A stretch of DNA of 30,213 nucleotides, taken from IMG/VR virus record IMGVR_UViG_3300032087_001633, positions 1 to 30,213 of that record; one strand, 5' to 3'. Source of the DNA: a virus. Positions 16,601 through 23,930 of this stretch are shown here, in pieces. The notes beneath the pieces are model-generated. The model did not search any database and was not told the origin of the DNA. It worked only from the letters and a program-made list of their open reading frames with translations. Positions within the stretch are counted from its first letter, which is position 1; each line of letters begins with the position of its first letter. The translations under genes were made by a program, and so were the position numbers.

Positions 16601-17770
16601 CCCAATAACAGGGACGTAGGTCGTACCTGCACTACCCGTGGCACCTCTAGGTATCCCGAACTCGAATGTAGCAGTAGGTGAATTATATGTAGTCTGAACC
16701 GTAGCCACGGCGCCTGGTGCAAGGGTCTCTACGGTAGACTCCCCTACTGCTGGTGGCGGACCTGGGGGTCCAGGCTCCCCGTTCTCCCCATTCTGGCCGT
16801 CCTGTCCCTTCGGAATGACAAACCCAAACGTGGCCGTGGGCCCAGAGACACTCACCGTAGCTGAGGCTGGCACCCCGACAGACGTTGTGGTGACAACACC
16901 TATAACAGGGGTGTACGTGGTTCCTGCGCTACCCGTGGCACCTGTTTCTCCAGTAGCGCCAGGGGCTCCGTTCAGCCCGTCCGCGCCGCGAGGTATACCA
17001 AACGTATACGTAGCTACGCCTTCTTCCGCACTAGATGTAACAGTTCCCGTAGCTACAGCCCCCGCCTCAAGCGTATTCACTATCACTACTGGGCTAAAGG
17101 CCGTACCTGCCGTACCTGCCGTACCTGCCGTACCTGCCGTTCCCGCAGTGCCTTGGATTCCTTGAGGGCCCTGTATATTTCCTACATCGTCCCACTCCCC
17201 TTCACTTCCTCCAGAACCAACATATACATACAGGTCTCCAGATATAAGATAAGCATCCCCTGCAGTGCCTTCTGTGGGCAAATTTGCAGTTCCAGCAAGA
17301 GAGCCAAGTATGTTTATTCCAGTTCCAGTAGCACCCTTCTCCCCCTCAGGTATAGAGAAAGAAAAAGTTGCTATAGACCCCTCTACCGTAACGCTTGCAG
17401 TCGGGTCGGAACCAGCGGCCAAGCCATTAACCGTAACAGCAGGCGTATATGTAGTTCCTGCACTACCCGTAGCTCCAGCGCTACCAGTAGGGCCAGGTTC
17501 ACCCTGAGGGCCTCTTTCTCCCCTGATTCCGCCCTGTACAATATCTAGCTGTATAGGAAGCTCCTCAGATATTACAACAGATGCAACATCAGAGTTATCG
17601 GAAATAGAAAGGGTGTTCGCCTCAGTAGTAGTAACAGTGAGGGTGTCCCCGTTGTTTGTTACTGTGACAACGTTTGTTAATTGCGGAGACCCTACTGTGA
17701 TAGACTGAGAAATAGCCCCGTCTACGGATAGGGTGACCCCATCTCCACCAGAGACTATTATTTCAGACAT
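13619..17770 (-). CDS. Giant modular baseplate/fibre protein
   Basis: 1383 aa. Residues 1-80 are a beta-rich start (MSEIIVSGGDGVTLSVDG). Five modules of the type 'GTTYTP(V/A) ... TATFxFxIPRG' lie at about 104-146, 222-264, 283-324, 338-377 and 382-424, linked by collagen-like triplets ('RGPQGEPGPTGSAG'). Between the first and second is an insert ending 'GDLYVYVGSGGSEGEWDDVG', a motif frequent in phage fibres. Residues 206-223 are perfect Gly-Thr-Ala repeats. From about 500 to the end the protein is a series of Thr/Ser-rich Ig- or FN3-like beta domains (for example 'ATLNVTPSSAPANDLIYDI', 'GTVTLTGSPSPSQVPYNSS'). TAATG couples it to the BppU-like gene. Likely a long fibre or baseplate adhesin. 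Confidence 0.82.
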   Translation of the reverse strand: MSEIIVSGGDGVTLSVDGAISQSITVGSPQLTNVVTVTNNGDTLTVTTTEANTLSISDNSDVASVVISEELPIQLDIVQGGIRGERGPQGEPGPTGSAGATGSAGTTYTPAVTVNGLAAGSDPTASVTVEGSIATFSFSIPEGEKGATGTGINILGSLAGTANLPTEGTAGDAYLISGDLYVYVGSGGSEGEWDDVGNIQGPQGIQGTAGTAGTAGTAGTAGTAFSPVVIVNTLEAGAVATGTVTSSAEEGVATYTFGIPRGADGLNGAPGATGETGATGSAGTTYTPVIGVVTTTSVGVPASATVSVSGPTATFGFVIPKGQDGQNGENGEPGPPGPPPAVGESTVETLAPGAVATVQTTYNSPTATFEFGIPRGATGSAGTTYVPVIGNVSTLAPDQSATASVVVSGPTATFNFEIPRGATGNDGTGSGTGAAETLDSAITIFVPDAADEFIFGKFKHNQTIEVGDGNKTALDIIKEALFAYSTFNSPTVSYSPSSSPSGQNNFEVDLTITINNANYAAGVTGVAKVYLDDGDDFAPVGSNINVTATAGDQVFTRTVNVVDIASNNHIFKVGVTWSEGDTEEKFSDSKTFSPAAEGYSPVITLGHDQDDLLLSAASTDVVMTVSGTNANPNYAIGATVEVRLMKSVNGGEYTPVGSAITGIATQNVSQAFPTEAVDLSNAGNTGDTKYKAQIRQIYNGTSIWFDSNTLVFEPDYQPITVATLSGSPAPASFTPPSGTVTFTAGWENPNSIFGANVGLTILRYEVNSSGGYFFEGSTSLGNSTAATGSIDEPILVDLTGGISRKYRLRVNPGPDGLSNKLSSYVEYEADVQNVTATLNVTPSSAPANDLIYDITALSVDITNPNTGYGQSVSVTCTLEVSDDGVNWVLDQTLGSYTSFLSSESISSFTLPTIDHTDYKYYRIKAVVNPSNTTVNNQDDIVLTNDFTSTVSPWSGTVTLTGSPSPSQVPYNSSVNVDLTATFTYGNAGIPDAEANVLLFSGTNGFFFLPTGDDAFTSDSSASVTFANIPANINSVGAKTYFKVVVTDSPAGSGGTSESNVLLYEYNPYIPSEIFSPSDVAGPPSIYRNGQNTPLATRFVFDGDSEISFRIKKNTASVDLDQVVVFRTINGSSETIVYSSDISAELQGQIGSFQVSFTDDAGSVALGDTVRYHAYVWDNVTTGNSTPWPTGTSKTGNADNRFAEYDVVRIAVKGVSWPAQYGPSDTSFFDTIFSELNSSKISNFNVSCTDDFDNTNDPNELDLDFVWTGIADGDYLYWFIPAFFFTDQSGIQDITGSPALNDFITFTIDGSNAAAISDLTGNISTPIAGGTIIIATDVQLQPRGGSSLVNGFAGLGDVIEYIVLRSAQSQTVAQNNKIYRIANT
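17101..17145 (-). repeat. 9-bp tandem repeat coding for Gly-Thr-Ala
   Basis: The plus strand has four identical copies of ccgtacctg (17101-17136) and a degenerate fifth (17137-17145). On the coding strand these give GTAGTAGTAGTAGTA in the linker between modules of the 1383-aa fibre protein. The unit is a multiple of three, so copy-number change would lengthen or shorten the linker without a frameshift. Confidence 0.9.
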
Positions 17771-18276
17771 TACTCAGTAGATACTTTAGCTTCAGTTATA
17801 TCCTCCTTAATTGTAAACGACCCAGTAACAAGGGTCTTATGGGTTGCGTTAGTGCTGTCGTATCTCTGAAGATCGTAAACGTACCTGCCAGAGGGAACTT
17901 TTCGCATAGCGTCGGCAGCCGCAGTGATCGTCAGTGTCCCATAGTCTGCACCACTTGTCGCCGAGGTGCCCCGATTTAAGGTGAACTTCTGAGGTGTTGG
18001 GTCACTAAACGATATATCAACGGGAGAGGCCAGCGCTGGTCCGTCTGCAGTGTCGTCATTGTACTCGTTGCTCTGGCTGGGGTCCGTAGACAATATCAAC
18101 CCCGTAAGACCATCGCTGTTTGCCTTGTCTCTAACCTGCATAGCGAACTGATCACTCGTCAGGTCCTGTAGGTCCCCATCAGAGTTCTTAATTGTCAGGG
18201 TCAGGGAAAAAGAATCACCCCGCCGACACGTAATGTCCAGCTTCTGAGCTGTATCAAAGTTGACCTTGTTCGCCAT
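17770..18276 (-). CDS. BppU-like baseplate protein (Ig-like N-terminal domain)
   Basis: 168 aa from the ATG at 18276 (MANKVNFDTAQKLDITCRRG). Upstream in-frame codons would add a Lys/Arg-rich stretch lying in the portal's out-of-frame sequence, so they are rejected. The body reads 'GDSFSLTLTIKNSDGDLQDL', 'DQFAMQVRDK', 'SGRYVYDLQRYDS' and 'TLVTGSFTIKEDITE'. This strand order, with 'Y.YDLe ... G.f.i..DiT' at the end, is characteristic of the N-terminal domain of baseplate upper proteins and related fibre-attachment proteins. It likely anchors the downstream fibres to the tail. It overlaps the portal gene by 23 bases and ends in TAATG with the giant fibre gene. Confidence 0.75.
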   Translation of the reverse strand: MANKVNFDTAQKLDITCRRGDSFSLTLTIKNSDGDLQDLTSDQFAMQVRDKANSDGLTGLILSTDPSQSNEYNDDTADGPALASPVDISFSDPTPQKFTLNRGTSATSGADYGTLTITAAADAMRKVPSGRYVYDLQRYDSTNATHKTLVTGSFTIKEDITEAKVSTE

Positions 18277-20704
18277 CTGGTTGTTGCTGTTGTTGTTGCA
18301 TAGCCTGATCCATGACTGCTTTCTGAACCATAGCTTTCTCTTGGTTCGCAGCCTGGGCTTCGGCGCGTTCGTCTTTCTTAGTTTCCTTGAGCACCTCAAG
18401 CTTTTCCTTGAAGTTCTGCTCCTCCTCTTTAAATCCGAGGGTGGCCTGAGCGCGGATCATTTCGATTTCTCTTCTGTGCTGATGCTTCAGTTGCTCAAGC
18501 TGCATCTCAAGCTGATACTTGAGTTGCATCTCCTGGACATCGACCTGTCCCTTGGCTTGAATCTCCTGAACCGTCCCCTGAGTCTTAACCTGAGCGGCCT
18601 GTGCAGCCTGCTGCATCTGCATCTGAGAGTTTTGCTGAGCAATCTCCTGATTTCTCTTGATACGCTTGTTTCTGCGTATCACAAGCATTCGCTCTGCCTG
18701 CGTAATATCCTTCATGTTTCGAAGGAGTATAGCGTCCTCAATGTCTAGCTCTTTCTGAGCTATAGACATTTGTATGTTCTGCTCCAGATAGGCCTTTTCC
18801 GCATCCTCCATGTCCTTCTGCACCGTAACACCAAAGTTGTACATGGGGAGCTCAGAGAACGAAGAGAGAACATCAACCGCCTCCTCGCCGATAGCACGCT
18901 CATACGCTTCGTAAACGGGGCTTCCTTTCGGAAGTATCTGAAGGCACTTAACAATGTCCTGAGTAACCTTCTTGAACAGAACCATAGAGGAGTTGGTGAT
19001 ATCGTATATCGCGTTGTTTCCTGCGGCCAAGGCCTGCTCTCTAACACCAACCAAGTCTTCTCCTTTCGGCGTGGTAGCATCCATGACCTCGTTAATGCCA
19101 GTAGCATCACGAATCATGCGGAGATAATGGTTGTACAGCCCAATCAGCTCATTGATGTTTCTAATGCTGTTGTTAATCTCTCTAACAGGCGGGTTTTGGA
19201 ATCCTCCCTCAGGGTTTTTACTTCTGTAGTAGAATACACCAGTCTGTTCGTAGATGTCATGAAGCTCCAAAGGCTGCAGCTCACCACCCTGACCAAGCTG
19301 GACATTCTCCAATCCCTCAATGTCGATCACCAGTCCATCAGGCTTTGCCTTAGCGATAGCCTGCTGCAACTTCAGGTGGGTAATCTGAAGCATGTCTGCA
19401 AAACCAATACACCCATCCACCATGGACTTCGGTATCATATTCCGCATGTTTGTGGCAACAACAGAGTAAGACAGCCTGGTCTTGCTGAGGTCATGAATGT
19501 TTCTGGGCATATTGGCCTTCAATCCATAATTGAAGATTACGTCTGTGCCCATGATGTAGGTTCCGCAGTAGACGTTCTCTATATCCATGCGGTGCGGGAC
19601 TCTTTCAAAGACCCCACCCATGTATTTCTTCTCTTTGTTTCCGAACCCCTTATAGAAGAAGTTAGTGTTTCCGAATCGGTTCTCTTTCTCTTCGTAGTTC
19701 ATAGTGTCCGTGGATATGAACTCAAAGTCCATTATGGTCACCATGTACTCTTCGTAGCCGTTCGTATGCTTATTGGTGAACTCGTCGTAATACGTAGAGT
19801 TCGGGTTAGTCCAAACGTCATTTTTGTTCTGCTTGGCTACCTTCTGAACCTTCTTCAGATCGTCCTCAGACAAGGACTCCCCCGCCATCCGCTTGAGCTC
19901 AGAGATCGGAATCTTTCTAATGTGGCCTGCGTAAACCAGGTCCTCAAAGTTGGGGTCCTCGGTAAAGCTGTGGATGAACATCCCAGGGTCTACATACTCC
20001 AAGGAGATGCCGTAGCTAGGGTCGTTGACTCTGCGAGTGACAGCCATACCGACAGAAACAAGGTCGTTTACACACCTACGGTACGTGCCATCCACGTAGT
20101 CATTCCACTCCAATGTCATGTGCGCCCCGATCTGGGCCGCCATCTCTGCTGCTGTTCTGACGTTTGTGTCAAACAGCATCTCCATCTCCTCTGTGGTCTC
20201 AGGAAGCTGCTCTGGGTCAACACCACCCATTTGAGCGCCACCCGTCATCTGCTTCAATTCGATCAAGTCCTGTCTGTTCTTGATCTGGTTTTCCATAGAC
20301 TTCTTCTCTCTGTTCTTCTCAGACTGAGAGATAGGGTCTACGGCTTCGAGGTTTGGGTACGGCTTCTTAGAGAGAATCTTATTGACGACAATACGCGCAA
20401 ACTTTGAGAGAATAGGAACGGCGGTAAAGTCAAGATTAACAAGACTACCATCACCATTGTTAGGGTCAAGAGACGTAAGGATTTGCTTATAAATCGTAGT
20501 ATCCTGAGTGCCATTGGCGTACTCTCTGTTTCGATCAAAGATCTTATTTCTCTTTCGGAAAATGGAGTTTGAATTGTCGGCATTTCCCCATTGTGCTTCT
20601 ATGGCCTTGGCATACCGCAAACCGTACTCCTTCTGCTCCTTTTTATCCTTAGGAAGCAGCGGGTCTGGGAAGTTAGAGGAGTATACTTTGCTGGTATCCT
20701 GCAT
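18254..20704 (-). CDS. Portal protein
   Basis: 816 aa. Positioned directly after the large terminase. Residues 85-125 ('DFTAVPILSKFARIVVNKIL') and 'YRRCVNDLVSVGMAVTRRV' plus 'LEYVDPGMFIHSFTEDPNFE' fit the clip/wing region of podophage-type portals. 'RMIRDATGINEVMDATTPKG' followed by 'VGVREQALAAGNNAIYD' is the stem/crown helix pattern typical of these portals. Residues from about 650 form a very long Gln/Glu/Lys-rich coiled coil ending in a poly-Gln tract ('MDQAMQQQQQQP'). It forms the dodecameric DNA gate. Size and Q-rich tail resemble crAss-like and related Bacteroidota phage portals (from memory). The start is 22 bases after a TATATTTGC promoter element. Confidence 0.88.
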   Translation of the reverse strand: MQDTSKVYSSNFPDPLLPKDKKEQKEYGLRYAKAIEAQWGNADNSNSIFRKRNKIFDRNREYANGTQDTTIYKQILTSLDPNNGDGSLVNLDFTAVPILSKFARIVVNKILSKKPYPNLEAVDPISQSEKNREKKSMENQIKNRQDLIELKQMTGGAQMGGVDPEQLPETTEEMEMLFDTNVRTAAEMAAQIGAHMTLEWNDYVDGTYRRCVNDLVSVGMAVTRRVNDPSYGISLEYVDPGMFIHSFTEDPNFEDLVYAGHIRKIPISELKRMAGESLSEDDLKKVQKVAKQNKNDVWTNPNSTYYDEFTNKHTNGYEEYMVTIMDFEFISTDTMNYEEKENRFGNTNFFYKGFGNKEKKYMGGVFERVPHRMDIENVYCGTYIMGTDVIFNYGLKANMPRNIHDLSKTRLSYSVVATNMRNMIPKSMVDGCIGFADMLQITHLKLQQAIAKAKPDGLVIDIEGLENVQLGQGGELQPLELHDIYEQTGVFYYRSKNPEGGFQNPPVREINNSIRNINELIGLYNHYLRMIRDATGINEVMDATTPKGEDLVGVREQALAAGNNAIYDITNSSMVLFKKVTQDIVKCLQILPKGSPVYEAYERAIGEEAVDVLSSFSELPMYNFGVTVQKDMEDAEKAYLEQNIQMSIAQKELDIEDAILLRNMKDITQAERMLVIRRNKRIKRNQEIAQQNSQMQMQQAAQAAQVKTQGTVQEIQAKGQVDVQEMQLKYQLEMQLEQLKHQHRREIEMIRAQATLGFKEEEQNFKEKLEVLKETKKDERAEAQAANQEKAMVQKAVMDQAMQQQQQQPDGEQGQL

Positions 20705-20726
20705 TTAAGCCACGTTGTCTAAAATG

Positions 20727-20734
20727 CAAATATA
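20727..20734 (-). promoter_or_regulatory. Promoter element between terminase and portal genes
   Basis: The minus strand reads GGATTTAATATATTTGCATTTTAG. The box begins directly after the terminase TAA stop and lies 22 bases from the portal ATG. No TTG is seen 16-23 bases upstream, so activity would depend on the -7 box. It would let the portal and fibre genes be transcribed separately from the terminase. Confidence 0.58.
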
Positions 20735-22846
20735 TTAAATCCGCTGAATACCTTTATATCTGCGAAAGAACCGCTTCTCGTTGAAGTTGGTCGGCTGTTT
20801 TATAGGTTTTACTTTTTGAGCCGCTAAAAGAGCAAGACCTGAGCTAATAGTAAGGTCGTATTTAGTTCTGTTGTTTATGTCGTACCCGATCCAGTCCTCA
20901 AGAGTGCTGTTAAAGTACATGCTACCCATCTCCCCAGTCTCTCTGTTTATTCCTACGTGAGAGTGTATATACGCCTCAATAGCGTGAGCGTGAGACTGAA
21001 TGATGTCTACCGAGTTGGATGGAATTCCCTTGGTCTTGACTTTCGAGGTGTGAGCTGGGGTTTTTAGGTGATCTGGACGAGCCATAAGATACCCGTCATA
21101 ACCCCTGTCCTCAAAGTACCTTGCTATCCCGTACTTGTTGTTCTCTATCAGAATAGGATACCCGTAGAAGAACGCCGCCATAAGGACGTCCTCATAAAAG
21201 ATTTTAGCCAGTGGCGGACGGGAAGCGTACTCAACAACAAACATATTAGCAGGTACCTCCATATTGAACTTGTTGTAAAGATGGAGCGCACCTTTGGATC
21301 CTCGGCCATCCACAGTAGCGTCGAGATCGTAGCTATCCACACCGCCAGTGCCAATATGACCATGAGGCGCGACCAGTTGTCCGTTTGTTTCCAGTCTGAC
21401 ATTTCTTAACTCGTTTGGGGGCATCCAGGCAACCTTAAACCTGCCGTTCGGATCGGGCTTAAATGAAACCTCTGTGTCCTTTTGTCCATTCTGCCATACA
21501 AAGTTACCTCTAACGACTGGATTAGGGAATAGGTCGTCGTTGTATTGTATTTGCTCGTATATCTGCCCGATATTGAATAAGCTCCCTTCAATACTGTCTC
21601 GAAAAGCCTCATCTGTGGTGAACGGGAACTGCCGAATCACCTCGTTAAGCTCAGACGGGTCATGAGTGAGCGCTTCGCGTTCATTCTTCAAATAAGTCTT
21701 AGCTCCAATCGTGATGTCCTCTCCGTCTAGGCCCTCGATAGGCGACTCTGGGTCTTCTACTACTGGATTCCCATACTTATCAAAGAAACCCTCTAGGGCC
21801 TCATACGCTGGGATAAACAAGCGATACAATCCAGACCTAGTCCTCCCATTCGAGTTCCTCTCCATCGGGTCCGAATCGTCCCAGAGGTCCTTGTATTCCT
21901 TTCCACCCTTGTCCATTGGATTTACGGTGCTTCCGACCATGGCCTTTCCGACGATTTTTCGGCCCACGATCAAACATGTCCTCTGAATCCTCCATGCGTC
22001 TCTGATGTCTGTAGGTTTTTCCCATTTTCCTGCCTCGTCTAGATACAACAGGTGAAGCTTCTCACCGTCGTATGCGTTGTTAGTAGTGTTTTTCCAGTTT
22101 ATGACCGTGTCCAGAGCATCGCCAACCCTTGCTGTCTTGTTTTTCTTGGTAATCTTTTTTGATGGTTCCCTAAATGCAAGCTCCATCCTAGGATTGGTGG
22201 TACCGTCCTGGATGGGTTTGAAGAAGAAGGGGTAGTACCTAAACATACTCACCACCTTTTTCATGAAGATGTTTTCTTGAGCGTCCTTACCAGTCTTCGA
22301 CTGTATGCCCAGAAGCTTTTCTTTGACTTGAGTAGCCTCGTCAACCAAGATAGACGAGCAGATATTGGTATATCCACTACGTCTACACTTGGTGTATAGC
22401 TGCCCTATGCAGCGTTTATCCGCCTCACACGCTGCCAAGTGCAGGAAGATGTCTCTTTGAAAGCTTAAATAGCTAGGGTATCCGATGTCAAATCGGGTCC
22501 ATTGGAGTGCCATGTAATGCCTCCCAGTAATATACGTAGGGACACCGCAATTGTAAAACCAAACCCCCTCACGTCTACGCTTAAACTCTTGTTCGATATA
22601 AGGACGGAAACGCTCACGGAACTCTCTGGGCATCTCCCCCCATTCATCCATAGAACCAACCCTTTGCAATTCTTTCGGCATAGGTATGCGCGTCCACATT
22701 TGCATAGCTCGTGGCTTCTCGCTGAATAGGATCTCACTCTTGGGCGGTCGCTTGGGTAAAGCAATGCTAATTCCACCGAGTTCAACGATCTCTCCAACTG
22801 TACCGTTGGGATCAATGACGATATTCTCTTCATTTAAAGGTCCCAT
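20735..22846 (-). CDS. terL: Terminase large subunit
   Basis: 703 aa. Motor of DNA packaging and nuclease that cuts the concatemer. ATPase part: a degenerate Walker A at 153-161 (KCRRSGYTN), Walker B 'LLYLDEAG' with D270 and E271, and a coupling-type motif 'GSTVNP' at 305-310. RNase H-like nuclease part: D504 in 'GGVDSYD', E568 in 'ILIENN' and D614 in 'NSVDII' are the likely metal ligands. Length is large but usual for Bacteroidota phages. The P-loop departs strongly from GxxxxGK[ST], as seen in several phage terminases. The start overlaps the sulfotransferase gene by 13 bases. No obvious small terminase lies next to it; the 96-aa helical protein at 25742-26032 is a candidate. Confidence 0.9.
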   Translation of the reverse strand: MGPLNEENIVIDPNGTVGEIVELGGISIALPKRPPKSEILFSEKPRAMQMWTRIPMPKELQRVGSMDEWGEMPREFRERFRPYIEQEFKRRREGVWFYNCGVPTYITGRHYMALQWTRFDIGYPSYLSFQRDIFLHLAACEADKRCIGQLYTKCRRSGYTNICSSILVDEATQVKEKLLGIQSKTGKDAQENIFMKKVVSMFRYYPFFFKPIQDGTTNPRMELAFREPSKKITKKNKTARVGDALDTVINWKNTTNNAYDGEKLHLLYLDEAGKWEKPTDIRDAWRIQRTCLIVGRKIVGKAMVGSTVNPMDKGGKEYKDLWDDSDPMERNSNGRTRSGLYRLFIPAYEALEGFFDKYGNPVVEDPESPIEGLDGEDITIGAKTYLKNEREALTHDPSELNEVIRQFPFTTDEAFRDSIEGSLFNIGQIYEQIQYNDDLFPNPVVRGNFVWQNGQKDTEVSFKPDPNGRFKVAWMPPNELRNVRLETNGQLVAPHGHIGTGGVDSYDLDATVDGRGSKGALHLYNKFNMEVPANMFVVEYASRPPLAKIFYEDVLMAAFFYGYPILIENNKYGIARYFEDRGYDGYLMARPDHLKTPAHTSKVKTKGIPSNSVDIIQSHAHAIEAYIHSHVGINRETGEMGSMYFNSTLEDWIGYDINNRTKYDLTISSGLALLAAQKVKPIKQPTNFNEKRFFRRYKGIQRI

Positions 22847-23349
22847 GAGTTCACATCATACTTTGATATGAGAGAGTTGTAATGATCAGACAGACTAACA
22901 CCTTTCTCAATAGAAAACCCGTTTCTAGCTTGTAAAGATTTTGCAACTTCCAAACTTGATCTTTTTAGAACAACAAACCTTTTGTTTTTTATCACATCTT
23001 GATACACAGGTAGGGTAAGAACGGTTCTTGGATCTTTAAATCCCCAGGATTGATAGCCAAACTCTTTACATTCTTTTTCCTTTTTATCAACTAGACTCAA
23101 AATTTTGTCACGGTATTTCTCAGAGTTTGCCAATTCTTTTACTTCGTCGGGGTTAGGCGGGTTGTCCCATGATGAGTTTAGGCTTCTTAAAATTTCTATA
23201 TTGAGAAACAAGAAGTCTCTGTCTTCTCCATGGTCGTTTGCATCTTCGCCCATGTAAACGCTTTTGCTTCTGTGTAAAGCTTTTGAAAGCATAGACGTAG
23301 ATGATCTATGCATCCCAAGAATTATATAGCAAGGGACATTTTCTTCCAT
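22834..23349 (-). CDS. Sulfotransferase-family protein
   Basis: 171 aa. Residues 9-19 'IILGMHRSSTS' fit the 5'-phosphosulfate-binding loop of PAPS sulfotransferases (GxxRSGTT type). 'WGFKDPRTVLTLP' at 102-114 is the conserved KDPR block of bacterial sulfotransferases, and 'VVLKRSSLEVAKSLQ' at 126-140 fits the 3'-phosphate-binding strand-helix (R130, S138). It would move sulfate from PAPS to a sugar or other acceptor. It is shorter than the usual 200-300 aa but has both PAPS-binding elements. The DNA is AT-rich: lines 22861-23040 have 61 G+C in 180 bases, against 112 in an equal stretch of the capsid gene, suggesting recent acquisition. It overlaps the glycosyltransferase gene by 28 bases. Confidence 0.82.
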   Translation of the reverse strand: MEENVPCYIILGMHRSSTSMLSKALHRSKSVYMGEDANDHGEDRDFLFLNIEILRSLNSSWDNPPNPDEVKELANSEKYRDKILSLVDKKEKECKEFGYQSWGFKDPRTVLTLPVYQDVIKNKRFVVLKRSSLEVAKSLQARNGFSIEKGVSLSDHYNSLISKYDVNSWDL

Positions 23350-23930
23350 TGTTCTATGTCATTTTTTATAACATCGGACAAGGCTTTGTCTCCGCTAGTT
23401 GTAGACATTTCAGTCTCAGCATCAAACACCACCTTATAGCGATCCTCGTAGTTGTCTGCAATCCAGTTGTCACCATACCAGATTTTAAGGCCCTCTGGTA
23501 TGTCCTTCCATCTGTCCTTGTCGAGCCACAGTGCGCAACCCCAGCCTTTTCCTATGTCGTCTCCTCTTGCTATGAGAACTTCATCTCCACCGTAGTTAAA
23601 CGACATGTGGTCAAGACCAATGCAGCCTAGGTCTTTGGTTACAAAAGACATATTCCACATTACTTTGTCTACATCAAAAGAAATGTCGTCGTTCAAAATA
23701 CAGATCAGGTTTTCTTTTGAGCTTTTAACACCCAAGTTCCAGGCTGGGTTTACGTATATGTTCGCAAGCTGCGGTATATAAACCAGCTTTTCAAAAGTCA
23801 GATCTGGGGTGGCAGTTGTGTCATTGTCAATCAAAATAATCTCAGAGACATGATCACAATCATTTAGCTTCTGCAGCATGGGGAGGGTCCGATCACTCCT
23901 CCACATGGTTGGAATAATAACGCTAAACAT
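23322..23930 (-). CDS. Glycosyltransferase, GT-A/family 2 type
   Basis: 202 aa. The N-terminus 'FSVIIPTMWRSDRTLPMLQK' is the first strand-helix of GT-A transferases, followed by 'EIILIDNDTT'. 'NPAWNLGVKSSKENLICILN' and N80-D81-D82 form the DxD-like metal/nucleotide-sugar site. 'KGWGCALWLDKDRW' and 'GDNWIADNY' match the acceptor-side pattern of short phage glycosyltransferases. Soluble, no membrane segment. It is coupled by TAATG to the larger glycosyltransferase upstream and overlaps the sulfotransferase downstream, so the three likely act on one glycan. The donor sugar cannot be told. Confidence 0.85.
   Translation of the reverse strand: MFSVIIPTMWRSDRTLPMLQKLNDCDHVSEIILIDNDTTATPDLTFEKLVYIPQLANIYVNPAWNLGVKSSKENLICILNDDISFDVDKVMWNMSFVTKDLGCIGLDHMSFNYGGDEVLIARGDDIGKGWGCALWLDKDRWKDIPEGLKIWYGDNWIADNYEDRYKVVFDAETEMSTTSGDKALSDVIKNDIEQWKKMSLAI

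Noticed and set aside
8949-17770. Diversity-generating retroelement target in the fibre genes
   Set aside because: No reverse transcriptase gene and no template/variable repeat pair were found in the window.
18277-18399. Longer start for the BppU-like protein
   Set aside because: The extra 41 residues are Lys/Arg/Asn-rich and are an out-of-frame reading of the portal's 3' end; the ATG at 18276 gives a normal small overlap.
18770-20407. 545-codon plus-strand open frame opposite the portal gene
   Set aside because: Antisense shadow of the portal protein; no recognisable domain, no promoter or coupled neighbours.
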